Shown: positions 1 through 5,885 of the stretch, piece by piece
Layout: the number at the start of each line of letters is the position of its first letter
How positions within the stretch are numbered: position 1 is the stretch's first letter
DNA from: CAYWFP01 sp964457365
GTDB taxonomy: Bacteria > Planctomycetota > SZUA-567
NCBI GenBank assembly: GCA_964457365.1
Contig: CAYWFP010000131.1
Span: forward strand, 1 to 8,660
DNA: 8,660 nucleotides
Direction: 5' to 3'
Program-made: the position numbers and the translations under genes
The notes under the pieces: model-generated
What the model saw: only the letters and a program-made list of their open reading frames with translations
The model's database searches: none
Told to the model about the DNA's origin: nothing

Positions 1-411
1 GTCGTCCTTGAGGATCTCGCCGGCGGCCTTGTTGTACTTGATGCCGTTGCGGTCCTCGGGGATGTGGCTGCCGGTGACCATGACCGCGGGGATCTTCTGC
101 TGCAGGCCGAAGAGCGCCACCGCCGGCGAGGGAACGGTGTCGCAGTGGAACGGCTCGTACCCCTTGTCCCGGACCGCCGCGGCTGCCGCGTCCATGATCC
201 GCGGGGTGGACGCGCGCAGATCGCCCGCGACGGCCACGCGCTTGTCGTCCATGGACGGCTTCAACTCGCCCTGCTGTTCGAGGTATTGCAGGAAGCCAAG
301 AGTGTAGGCGTAGCAGACGCGGTCGGTCATGGCGGTGACCAGGCCGCGCGCGCCGCTGGTGCCGAACTTGACGCCGCTCTGCTCCATCAACTCGGCGATG
401 CTCATGGCCAT
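1..411 (-). CDS. phosphomannomutase/phosphoglucomutase family protein, N-terminal part
   Basis: Phosphohexomutases move a phosphate between C1 and C6 of hexoses through a phosphoserine, supplying sugar precursors for polysaccharides. The 137 residues visible are the start of the protein; the rest lies beyond position 1. Seen: the family N-terminal motif KFGTSGARGL (residues 15-24), a GDLRASTP stretch (63-70), and the active-site loop TGSHIP (113-118), where Ser115 is the expected phosphoserine, followed by DRNGIKY. The loop reads SHIP rather than the common SHNP, a variant I associate with one bacterial subgroup. Start: ATG at 411 is preceded by AAGGAG (424-419) with 7-nt spacing. A second ATG at 405 would leave 13 nt, so it is less likely. 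The gene is divergent from the MetH-activation-like gene, and the AT-richer 430-540 region between them presumably holds both promoters. Family is confident; substrate (mannose or glucose) is not decidable. Confidence 0.85.
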   Translation of the reverse strand, partial: MAMSIAELMEQSGVKFGTSGARGLVTAMTDRVCYAYTLGFLQYLEQQGELKPSMDDKRVAVAGDLRASTPRIMDAAAAAVRDKGYEPFHCDTVPSPAVALFGLQQKIPAVMVTGSHIPEDRNGIKYNKAAGEILKDD

Positions 412-544
412 GACTCCGCTCCTTCCCCGGTAATGCGGTACATTTTCCACGGCTGGGGTTGATTATCGCAAGGCAAAAAATTGTTAGGCCGTATTTTCGT
501 AATGCGCATTGCCTTTTCCCGGTTTGTCGCGACAATGGCCGGCT

Positions 545-1237
545 ATGACCGCCCCGATCATCCTCGACGAGATCCCCTTCGATCTCGACGGCGCCGCGCT
601 CAAGACGCGCCTGAGCCTTTACGAGGACGACGCCGAGGAGTTCGACGAGTTGCTCGCGCGCTGCCGCGAACTGGCCCGGCCCAAGGCGGTGTACAAGACC
701 TGCTACATCGAGGATCGCGGCGAGGAGACGGTGACCCTGGCAGGGATCACCTTTACCAGCCGGGCGCTGCGGGCCAACCTCGCGGACGTAGAGAAGGTCT
801 TTCCGCACGTGGCCACCTGCGGCAACGAACTGGAGGAACTGGAGGCCGGTCTGGACCCGTTCGCCCGCTTCTGGGCGGACACGGTCAAGGCTGAGTTGCT
901 GCACTGCGCGCGGCGTTTTCTCGACGCGTATATCGACCGCGTGCACGGGTTGCCCAAGGCCGCGCGCATGAGCCCGGGCTCGGGCGACGCCTCCATCTGG
1001 CCGATCCAGGAGCAGCGCCCGCTCTTCGACCTTCTGGGCGAGGTGGAGGGCATGGTGGGCGTGCGCCTGACCGAGACGTTCCTGATGCTGCCGAACAAGA
1101 GCGTCTCCGGGATCCGCTATCCCGCCGCCGTCGACTTCCGCAGTTGCCAGCTCTGCCACCGCGCCGACTGCCCCGGCCGCGCGGCGGAGTTCGACGCGGA
1201 GCTCTACGCCCGCATGGGCCTCGACGAGCATCCGTGA
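545..1237 (+). CDS. stand-alone methionine synthase (MetH) activation-domain-like protein
   Basis: This 230-residue protein resembles the C-terminal S-adenosylmethionine-binding reactivation domain of cobalamin-dependent methionine synthase, but is encoded alone. Seen: a poorly conserved N-terminal part, an SPGSGD segment (143-148) with WPIQEQRPLFDLLG after it (corresponding to the SAM-binding region of MetH), a conserved VGVRLT/LMLPNKSVSGI block (172-190), and a cysteine cluster C201-x2-C204-x4-C209 near the C-terminus (CQLCHRADCPGR). That Cys cluster is typical of the short stand-alone versions rather than of MetH itself and may bind a metal or iron-sulfur cluster (inference). Its likely role is reductive methylation or reactivation of a corrinoid protein, but no corrinoid methyltransferase is next to it here. 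ATG 545 gives the start of the recognisable fold; an in-frame TTG at 509 would add 12 residues. Neither has a strong ribosome binding site. Its TGA shares a base with the A-tract of the opposing terminator. Confidence 0.75.
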   Translation: MTAPIILDEIPFDLDGAALKTRLSLYEDDAEEFDELLARCRELARPKAVYKTCYIEDRGEETVTLAGITFTSRALRANLADVEKVFPHVATCGNELEELEAGLDPFARFWADTVKAELLHCARRFLDAYIDRVHGLPKAARMSPGSGDASIWPIQEQRPLFDLLGEVEGMVGVRLTETFLMLPNKSVSGIRYPAAVDFRSCQLCHRADCPGRAAEFDAELYARMGLDEHP

Positions 1238-1265
1238 AAAAAACGCCGCGACTCCCGCCGCGGCG
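1237..1265 (-). terminator. intrinsic terminator of the EncFtn unit
   Basis: Read on the minus strand, a perfect 7-bp GC stem (CGCCGCG/CGCGGCG, arms 1265-1259 and 1250-1244) with an 8-nt loop is followed directly by seven T residues (1243-1237). This is a classic rho-independent terminator. It lies about 20 bp past the stub of the shell gene, so it probably ended the original EncFtn-encapsulin transcript. On the plus strand the same hairpin lacks a following T-tract, so it should work mainly in one direction. Confidence 0.8.
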
Positions 1266-1285
1266 CCTTCGGATGATGCCTGCTG

Positions 1286-1335
1286 CTACGCCAGCTTCAG
1301 CGCCACCGCCGCGCGCGATTGAGTATGTCAGCCAT
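1286..1335 (-). pseudogene. probable remnant of an encapsulin shell gene (internal deletion)
   Basis: This lies directly after the EncFtn gene, where encapsulin is expected. Seen: an AAGGAG ribosome binding site, then ATG at 1335 starting a frame that reads MADILNR, similar to encapsulin N-termini (M-x-x-L-x-R). That frame ends at a TGA after 12 codons (1297). In the -1 frame the next codons read AAVALKLA and stop at TAG (1288-1286). This resembles encapsulin C-termini such as the ...AAV-L-x-A end I recall for the Haliangium protein. The terminator follows at once. The simplest reading is that some 250-270 codons between the two ends have been lost, changing the frame. What remains is 50 bp, so the protein cannot exist. 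Alternatives: an assembly collapse, or chance resemblance of two very short peptides. Encapsulins form iron-storage nanocompartments that enclose EncFtn. Confidence 0.5.
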
Positions 1336-1349
1336 TTCCGATCTCCTTG

Positions 1350-1715
1350 TTACTGTTTCATCGAGCCGATGCCCAGATCTCCGCCGGGGTTGCCGCCGGT
1401 ATCGGCACCGCCTTCGCCGGCGGCGCCTTCCTCGACCGCGGTGATCGAGCCCCGGGCGAAGAGGTAGGTGCGCAGGTCGCTGTCGAACTGCGGCATTTGC
1501 CGGCGGATCCACTCCAGCGCCATGCAGGCGTGTTCGATCTCCTCGTCGCGGTTGTGCTCGAGCACCGCCTTCAACTCCGGGTCGGCGGTGACGTCGGCGC
1601 GCTGGTGGTACCAGTTCACCGCTTCGAGCTCCTCGATGAGGCTGCTGATCGCCCGGTGCATCTCGCGCACCTCCGGCGAGAGCGACTCCGGCGGTTCGTG
1701 ATACGGCATTGCCAT
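1350..1715 (-). CDS. encapsulated ferritin-like protein (EncFtn), encapsulin cargo
   Basis: EncFtn is a two-helix ferritin-like ferroxidase that oxidises Fe(II). It forms a ring of dimers and has no storage cavity of its own, so it normally works inside an encapsulin shell. The 121-residue protein matches the Rhodospirillum rubrum family member closely as I recall it: EELEAVNWY (28-36) and HNRDEEIEH (54-62). The ferroxidase residues correspond to Glu29, Tyr36, Glu59 and His62, and the metal-entry residues to Glu28, Glu31 and Trp35; all are present. LRTYLF (81-86) precedes a Gly-rich linker (about 97-112), and the protein ends in DLGIGSMKQ, the LGIGS-type targeting peptide that docks cargo to the shell. 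Start: ATG 1715 has GGAG with 6-nt spacing; the frame stays open upstream but without family similarity. A shell-gene stub lies 14 nt downstream. An intact encapsulin is not in this window. Confidence 0.92.
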   Translation of the reverse strand: MAMPYHEPPESLSPEVREMHRAISSLIEELEAVNWYHQRADVTADPELKAVLEHNRDEEIEHACMALEWIRRQMPQFDSDLRTYLFARGSITAVEEGAAGEGGADTGGNPGGDLGIGSMKQ

Positions 1716-1813
1716 CCAGTTCTCCTTTCGCAAAGTGTAATCCTGCCGCGAAGTATGCCCACGGCAGCGAGGGTAAAGCCAATCCCGCGCCAGCACGAGC
1801 ATAAAACCGTGAT

Positions 1814-1833
1814 TTTCCGGTAAGCGCCGGAAA
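1814..1833. repeat. perfect inverted repeat in the EncFtn/DUF3592 divergent spacer
   Basis: TTTCCGG and CCGGAAA form a perfect 7-bp palindrome around a 6-nt loop. Two weaker inverted repeats follow in the same spacer: GCAAT/ATTGC (1861-1865 and 1873-1877) and CCCGG/CCGGG (1895-1899 and 1907-1911). None is followed by a T-tract on either strand, so they are not terminators. They lie between two divergent genes and could be operators, but nothing here names a regulator. I found no convincing -35/-10 pair for either gene in this 224-bp spacer. Confidence 0.35.
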
Positions 1834-1939
1834 CGGCCTGTCGGTTCAAGAATTGCTGGTGCAATCGCCGGCATTGCGTTACGTTATCGCCATGCCCGGT
1901 GTATCGCCGGGTGCCGCATTTTCGCAAACGGAGACAGTC

Positions 1940-2431
1940 ATGAATGAGACGACTGCACCGGAGACGCCGGGTTGGCGGCCGACACCGCGGACGCTCGATA
2001 CGCTGCCGCGGAGGATCGGCGCGTTCTTCTTCGGCATCGGCGTGGTGATGCTGCTGGTCTCGGTGCTGGTCCACCGGCATATCAGCGCCTGGCGGGAGCG
2101 CTCGCGGGTTACGGAGGCGACGGTAGTGGAGTTGCTGGAGGAGACGAGCGTCGGCAATTCCACCGCCACGCTCTACCGCCCGGTCTATCGCTTCACGCCC
2201 GAAGGCGGCGATACGATAACGGTGGAATCCAACGCGCGCAGCACCGACCCCGGCGTCGCGATCGGCGACAAGGTCGCAATGCGGTACGACCCGGAGAATC
2301 CGACAAGCGCCACGCGCGACAGCTTCTTCTCCATCTGGCTGGGATTTATCGTCACCCTCGGCATCGGCATCCTGTTTGCAATTTTCGGCGCGGTCTTCCT
2401 GGCGGTGACGTGGCCCAAGAGAGACGGATAA
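1940..2431 (+). CDS. DUF3592 domain-containing membrane protein
   Basis: The 163-residue protein has two hydrophobic helices: about residues 26-45 (IGAFFFGIGVVMLLVSVLVH) and about 130-157 (from FSIWLGF to LAVTW). Between them is a soluble loop with the DUF3592 pattern: an early T-x-A-x-V segment, YRPVYRFTPEGG (79-90), S-x-A-R-S, and IGDKVAMRYDPENP (108-121) followed by A. DUF3592 proteins are common, short, two-helix membrane proteins without a settled function; the loop probably forms a small beta domain outside the membrane. Start: ATG 1940 is preceded by GGAG (1930-1933) with 6-nt spacing, and the in-frame extension upstream to 1853 has no supporting signal. It is divergent from EncFtn. 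No functional link can be argued beyond adjacency. Downstream, another coding-like frame overlaps its end with a shift of one base. Confidence 0.8.
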   Translation: MNETTAPETPGWRPTPRTLDTLPRRIGAFFFGIGVVMLLVSVLVHRHISAWRERSRVTEATVVELLEETSVGNSTATLYRPVYRFTPEGGDTITVESNARSTDPGVAIGDKVAMRYDPENPTSATRDSFFSIWLGFIVTLGIGILFAIFGAVFLAVTWPKRDG

Positions 2432-2444
2432 GCCCGATAGCGAG

Positions 2445-2621
2445 GTGCGCGAGTTCGATCCGCGGCAGTACACGCAGGACCTGCGCCTCCCGCCCGGGCT
2501 GCGCTACGTCCACGGCCACAAGGTCGAGGATATCCTCGCGACGCTGCAGGAGGGCTTGGGCGTTTACATGGAGAGCGGCGAAGGTCCGGCCGGCCGCTGG
2601 CGCTCTCGTCGCTGTCCGTAA
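2445..2621 (+). CDS. doubtful 58-residue ORF or gene fragment after DUF3592
   Basis: A frame open from 2409 to TAA 2619-2621 has codon use much like real genes here, with G or C in most third positions. It would encode a polar peptide containing REFDPRQYTQDL, PPGLRYVHGHK and VEDILATLQEGLGVYM. There is no ATG before the Met late in the peptide. The best start is GTG 2445, which has only a weak upstream GCGAG, so independent translation is uncertain. The frame overlaps the end of the DUF3592 gene and would join it after a +1 shift near 2420-2430. It could be a lost C-terminal extension, the tail of a degraded gene, or a small real gene. I recognise no family. Confidence 0.3.
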   Translation: MREFDPRQYTQDLRLPPGLRYVHGHKVEDILATLQEGLGVYMESGEGPAGRWRSRRCP

Positions 2622-2632
2622 TCCCGACAGAC

Positions 2633-2770
2633 GTTGACACATCTTTGCCGCGGCAGTCCGGAAATCGGGCCGATGTGACACGCATTCGCGGCCCCGATAT
2701 GGCACATCTTTCGCGTATTCAAAGGCGATTTCCGTAAAAATATGGCATTTTCGGGACAATATGGCGTTTT
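2633..2770 (+). repeat. cluster of imperfect direct repeats upstream of the receiver gene
   Basis: Three related blocks read roughly TGRCACATCTTTCGCG: 2633-2654 (GTTGACACATCTTTGCCGCG), 2671-2692 (CGATGTGACACGCATTCGCG) and 2695-2716 (CGATATGGCACATCTTTCGC). Two shorter relatives follow: ATATGGCATTTTCGGG from 2740 and ATATGGCGTTTTATCG from 2759, 19 bp apart. The word ATATGGC occurs three times, at 2697, 2740 and 2759. The array fills most of the 214-bp gap between the doubtful ORF and the receiver gene, a stretch otherwise without a gene. Repeated half-similar sites in a leader suggest operator copies bound by one regulator; this is inference from position and repetition only. Confidence 0.45.
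2700..2715 (+). promoter_or_regulatory. possible sigma-54 (-24/-12) promoter
   Basis: TGGCAC at 2700-2705 is followed by CGC at 2712-2714, with exactly 10 bp between the invariant GG (2701-2702) and GC (2713-2714), as sigma-54 promoters require. The -12 box reads TCGC instead of TTGC. Transcription would start near 2726, about 110 nt before the receiver gene. The same bases belong to the repeat cluster, so the match could be a by-product of that repeat. No enhancer-binding regulator is encoded in the window. Confidence 0.28.
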
Positions 2771-2835
2771 ATCGATCTGGCATCCGATTTGTTCAGGCTA
2801 TACCGTTTGCCCGAGCTTATTGCGAAAGGGGAGAG

Positions 2836-3237
2836 ATGATCGTCGACGGTGAGCAGGTCGTGGTGCTGCTGGTCATGAATGACGCGCTGACGCTGCGGTA
2901 TTTGGGCGACCGGCTGCGCGCGGAGCGTTTCCAGGTCTTCACCGCCGGCACGGTCGCGGCCGCGCAGACGATGCTGAAGGCAGAGCCGCTCATCGTTGTC
3001 GCCGACCTGGCGCTGCCCGACGGTTGCGGGCTGGCCTTCTTGCGCAAGACGCTTTCGCAGGAGACGGTGCGCGAGCGCATCCTTCTCTGCGACCGCGCGG
3101 AGGTCGACCGGGCGTTACCGCCGCTGACCGGCGGCGTCATCAGCCGCATCATGACCAAGCCGCTCGTGCCGCCGCGATTCGAACGGACGTTGCGGGGCAT
3201 GGCCGCGCACGCGGCGCACCGGCTGGCGGTGGTTTGA
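2836..3237 (+). CDS. single-domain response-regulator-like receiver protein
   Basis: The 133-residue protein has the layout of a CheY-like receiver domain with no output domain. Seen: strand 1 VVVLLVMND (8-16), the phosphoacceptor-like Asp57 in VVADLALPDG (54-63), strand 4 ILLCD (82-86), and Lys108 in MTKP (106-109), the conserved Lys-Pro. The usual acidic pair after strand 1 (DD or ED) is here Asn15-Asp16. The conserved Thr/Ser after strand 4 is replaced by Cys85-Asp86, so phosphorylation may be altered or absent. Start: ATG 2836 follows AAGGGGAG closely; an ATG at 2761 would add 25 residues without receiver similarity and would lie inside the repeat cluster, so 2836 is preferred. No histidine kinase is adjacent. 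It may act by protein contact in a two-component or chemotaxis-like relay (inference). Confidence 0.7.
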   Translation: MIVDGEQVVVLLVMNDALTLRYLGDRLRAERFQVFTAGTVAAAQTMLKAEPLIVVADLALPDGCGLAFLRKTLSQETVRERILLCDRAEVDRALPPLTGGVISRIMTKPLVPPRFERTLRGMAAHAAHRLAVV

Positions 3238-3265
3238 CCGGCGTTGTCATGCGGGGGACGAGGCG

Positions 3266-3457
3266 ATGAGGAAGCGAGGAAGAGGATGCCGGATCGATGC
3301 GGAGGTGCGCCTTGTGGACGAATACCTGTGGGGCGTGGCGGTGGCCGGTTACGCCTGCGCCTACCTCGGAATGAAGCCGACGCCACCGCGGGAAGCCGGC
3401 GCACGCGCGGGGCAGAACCCGTTCGGCGTGCTGCCCGGCGATCGTCTCGCGGCGTGA
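3266..3457 (+). CDS. hypothetical 63-residue protein
   Basis: A short frame 28 bp after the receiver gene begins at ATG 3266, with GGGGGA (3253-3258) about 7 nt upstream as a possible ribosome binding site. It has a basic start (MRKRGRGCR), a mildly hydrophobic middle (WGVAVAGYACAYLG, about 23-36) and a C-terminus with NPFGVLPGDRL. Codon third positions are mostly G or C after the first ten codons. It stops one base before the stop of the convergent DUF2062 gene. I recognise no family. It may be a real small protein co-transcribed with the receiver, or chance. Confidence 0.35.
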   Translation: MRKRGRGCRIDAEVRLVDEYLWGVAVAGYACAYLGMKPTPPREAGARAGQNPFGVLPGDRLAA

Positions 3458-3458
3458 A

Positions 3459-4088
3459 TCAGCGGCGCGGGTCCACGCCGTCGACCTCCGGTTCCTCGAG
3501 GATTTCGTAGCCTGCGTCGGCGGGCGGGCTCGGCAGGGGCGCCGACTGCCAGCGGAGAATGCGCGCCGCGCGCGAGGCGCGCTTGCGGTGCAGCCGGTGG
3601 CGGAAGAGGTTGACCGAGCGGCGCGCGAGGAGGTACGCCGGCAGCGCCAGCACCAGTCCGGCGAGGCAGCAGCCCATCCAGAGCGGCAGCATCAACCGGC
3701 CGCTGGTGCCGAGCATGAGCCGCAGCGCCGCCACCACGCCGTCCTCGTCGAGCGAGGTCAGCAGGGACTTCAGAAACGCGCCGAAGGCCTTCAGGTCGGG
3801 TCCGCCGACGATCTTCAAGCCCAGCCAGTAGTTGAAGGGATAGATGATCGGGACGGTGAGGGGGTTGGTGATCCAGACCGGTGGCAGCGACGCCAGGCGG
3901 TTGGCCCTGAGCAGCGTGGCCAGGATCACCGCCAGCACCATCTGGATCCCCACCGTCGGCGTCATGGCGACGAACACGCCCGCGGCCACGCCGAGAGCGA
4001 TCTCGTGCGCGGTGCCGGAGCTGCGCGCCAAGCGGCGGTAGATCCGGATCAGGCGCATCCAGAGCAGTCGCAACCGGCGGTCGGGCAT
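3459..4088 (-). CDS. DUF2062 domain-containing membrane protein
   Basis: The 209-residue protein matches DUF2062: GVAAGVFVAMTPTVGIQM (33-50) is the family signature of an N-terminal membrane segment, followed by R-x-N, then VWITNPLTVPIIYPFNYWLG (71-90). A second strongly hydrophobic segment is about 132-156. A basic, then acidic and proline-rich tail (157-209) is probably cytoplasmic and not conserved. The molecular function of DUF2062 is unknown. Start: ATG 4088 has AGGAG with 6-nt spacing, and this site overlaps the last codons of gatA, 16 nt away, so it is the last gene of the cinA-gatCA operon. No hairpin with a T-tract follows its stop. Confidence 0.85.
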   Translation of the reverse strand: MPDRRLRLLWMRLIRIYRRLARSSGTAHEIALGVAAGVFVAMTPTVGIQMVLAVILATLLRANRLASLPPVWITNPLTVPIIYPFNYWLGLKIVGGPDLKAFGAFLKSLLTSLDEDGVVAALRLMLGTSGRLMLPLWMGCCLAGLVLALPAYLLARRSVNLFRHRLHRKRASRAARILRWQSAPLPSPPADAGYEILEEPEVDGVDPRR

Positions 4089-4104
4089 ACGCCTCTCCTG
4101 CGCG

Positions 4105-5565
4105 CTATAGCGGCGCCACCCGGTTGCCCCCGCCGCCGCCGCGTTCGCAGACGGCGGCCGCCCGCAGGGCCGTGGCGTCGCGAAACCGCGGGGCGATAAG
4201 CTGCAGGCCGATGGGCAGCCCCGAAGCGTCCGTGCCGCAGGGGAGCGATATTCCCGGCAGCGCCGCGAGGTTGACGCTGATGGTGTAGATATCCTGCAGG
4301 TACATCTGCAGCGGACTCTCGGCGATGGCGCCGATGGCGAAGGCGGTTCCGGGCGTCACCGGCGCGGCGATGACGTCGGCGTTGGCGAAGGCCGCGTCGA
4401 AGTCCTCGGCGATGCGGCGGCGGACCTTCAGCGCGCGCAGGTAGTAGGCGTCGTAGTAGCCGGCGGAGAGGACGTAGGTGCCGAGCATGATGCGGCGCTT
4501 GACCTCGGGGCCGAAACCTTCCTCGCGGCTGTGGCTGAAGAGCGCAAGCAGGTCTTCGCCGCGTTCGCTGCGGTGGCCGTAGTGGACGCCGTCGAAGCGC
4601 GCGAGGTTGCTGCTGGCCTCGGCGGTGGCGACGATGTAGTAGGTCGGCACGGCGTAATCGATCAGCGGCAGCGAGACGTCGACGAGAGTGGCGCCCTCGC
4701 CGGCGAGCGTCTCGACGGCCGCGAGGACGCGTGCGCGCACCACCGGTTCGAGCCCGTCCATCTCGAGCCAGGCGCGCGGGACGCCGACACGCAGGCCTGT
4801 CGCGTCGGCGGCGAGGGCGTCGAGTCCTTGCGGCGGCTGCAGCGCGCAGGTGGAATCGCGCGGATCGGGCCGGGCGAGCACCCGCAGGGCCAGGGCGGCG
4901 TCCTCGACGGTGCGGGCAAAGGGGCCGATCTGGTCGAGGCTGGAGCCGAAGGCCACCAGGCCGCGCCGGCTGACGGCGCCGTAGGTCGGCTTCATCCCCA
5001 CGACGCCGCAGAAGCTCGCCGGCGCGCGGATCGAGCCGCCGGTGTCGCTGCCGAGCGCCAGCGGCGCGAAGCCCGCGGCCACCGCCGCGGCCGAGCCGCC
5101 GGAGCTGCCGCCGGGGACGTGGTCGTAATTCCACGGGTTGCAGGTCCTGCCGAGCGCGGAGTTCTCGCAGGAGCTGCCCATGGCGAACTCGTCCATGTTG
5201 GTCTTGCCCAGGATCACCGCGCCCGCCTCGCGCAGCAGGTCCACCACGTGCGCGGTGTACGGCGGGCGGTAGTTTTCGAGCATGCGGCTGGCGCAGGTGG
5301 TCAGCTCGCCCGCGATGCAGATGTTGTCCTTCACCGCCACCGGCACGCCCGCCAGCGGACCGACCTCCTCGCCGGCGGCGAGGCGCGCGTCGATACGATC
5401 CGCGGCCGCGCGCGCGCCTTCTTCATCGACGCGCAGGAACGCGCCGATCCGGGGGTTGTGCCGCGCGATATGCGCCAGGTGCGCATCGACGACCTCGCGG
5501 CTGGAGACCTCTTTCTGCCGGATGGCCCGGGCCAGGTCGGTCGCGCTCCGTCGGGTCAGTTCCAC
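4105..5565 (-). CDS. gatA: Asp-tRNA(Asn)/Glu-tRNA(Gln) amidotransferase subunit A
   Basis: GatA is the glutaminase subunit of GatCAB. It releases ammonia from glutamine, which GatB uses to turn misacylated Glu-tRNA(Gln) or Asp-tRNA(Asn) into the correct amide form in the cytoplasm. The 486-residue length is normal. The amidase-signature triad is visible: Lys79 in VPVAVKDN, Ser154 in PGGSSGGS (151-158) and Ser178 in GSDTGGSIR (172-180). Conserved KTNMDEFAMGSS (121-132) and NPWN (143-146) are present. Start: GTG 5565 with AAAGGAA upstream; the protein then begins ELTRRSATDLARAI in line with the family. It follows gatC by 29 nt. The extreme C-terminus (about 475-486) is a glycine-rich run, unlike the usual ending. 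gatB is not downstream; a DUF2062 gene takes that place. Confidence 0.95.
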   Translation of the reverse strand: MELTRRSATDLARAIRQKEVSSREVVDAHLAHIARHNPRIGAFLRVDEEGARAAADRIDARLAAGEEVGPLAGVPVAVKDNICIAGELTTCASRMLENYRPPYTAHVVDLLREAGAVILGKTNMDEFAMGSSCENSALGRTCNPWNYDHVPGGSSGGSAAAVAAGFAPLALGSDTGGSIRAPASFCGVVGMKPTYGAVSRRGLVAFGSSLDQIGPFARTVEDAALALRVLARPDPRDSTCALQPPQGLDALAADATGLRVGVPRAWLEMDGLEPVVRARVLAAVETLAGEGATLVDVSLPLIDYAVPTYYIVATAEASSNLARFDGVHYGHRSERGEDLLALFSHSREEGFGPEVKRRIMLGTYVLSAGYYDAYYLRALKVRRRIAEDFDAAFANADVIAAPVTPGTAFAIGAIAESPLQMYLQDIYTISVNLAALPGISLPCGTDASGLPIGLQLIAPRFRDATALRAAAVCERGGGGGNRVAPL

Positions 5566-5594
5566 GCCGTTCCTTTCGTATTCTGTCGCGACGC

Positions 5595-5885
5595 TCAGCC
5601 GTGGACCGGGGGGACCTTGAAGAAACCGCCCGCCTGTCGGGGAGCGTTCTCCAGGGCCGTCTCGCGCGGCAGGCCCGGTCGCGGCTCGTCCGCGCGCAGG
5701 ACGTTGCTGCCGGCGGCGGCGTTGATGAACGGCTCCACGTCCGCGACATCCACCTCGGCGAGGGTGTCGACGTAGGCGAGGATGTTCTGCAGGTTTTCCG
5801 CCAGGCGCGTCACTTCCTCCTCGGAGAGCTCCAGGCGCGCCAGGCGGGCGATGGCGCGAACCTCTTGCGCATCGATGCGACTCAT
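5595..5885 (-). CDS. gatC: Asp-tRNA(Asn)/Glu-tRNA(Gln) amidotransferase subunit C
   Basis: GatC is the small subunit that wraps around and stabilises GatA-GatB. The 96 residues are a standard length. Seen: an N-terminal helical region with EVRAIARLARLELSEEEVTR (8-27), the NILAYVDTLAEVD segment, then the extended tail with SNVLRADEPRPGLPRE and the typical ending GGFFKVPPVHG. Start: ATG 5885 has AAGGAG with 5-nt spacing. The ATG overlaps the TGA of cinA (ATGA), which suggests translational coupling. gatA follows 29 nt on. Confidence 0.95.
   Translation of the reverse strand: MSRIDAQEVRAIARLARLELSEEEVTRLAENLQNILAYVDTLAEVDVADVEPFINAAAGSNVLRADEPRPGLPRETALENAPRQAGGFFKVPPVHG

Noticed and set aside
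412..544. Possible cobalamin riboswitch before the MetH-activation-like gene
   Set aside because: The gap is only 133 bp and shows no B12-box-like sequence or suitable structure; it looks like an ordinary divergent promoter area.
1616..2473. 285-codon minus-strand frame covering the EncFtn start and DUF3592
   Set aside because: It is antisense to DUF3592 and out of phase with EncFtn; both of those have ribosome binding sites and family similarity, this frame has neither.
2634..2639. TTGACA as a sigma-70 -35 box
   Set aside because: No acceptable -10 hexamer lies 15-19 bp downstream; the bases fit better as part of the direct-repeat cluster.
4531..5775. 414-codon plus-strand frame opposite gatA
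   Set aside because: It is antisense to gatA and rich in Ala, Arg, Gly and His without recognisable motifs; gatA has its full catalytic triad on the other strand.
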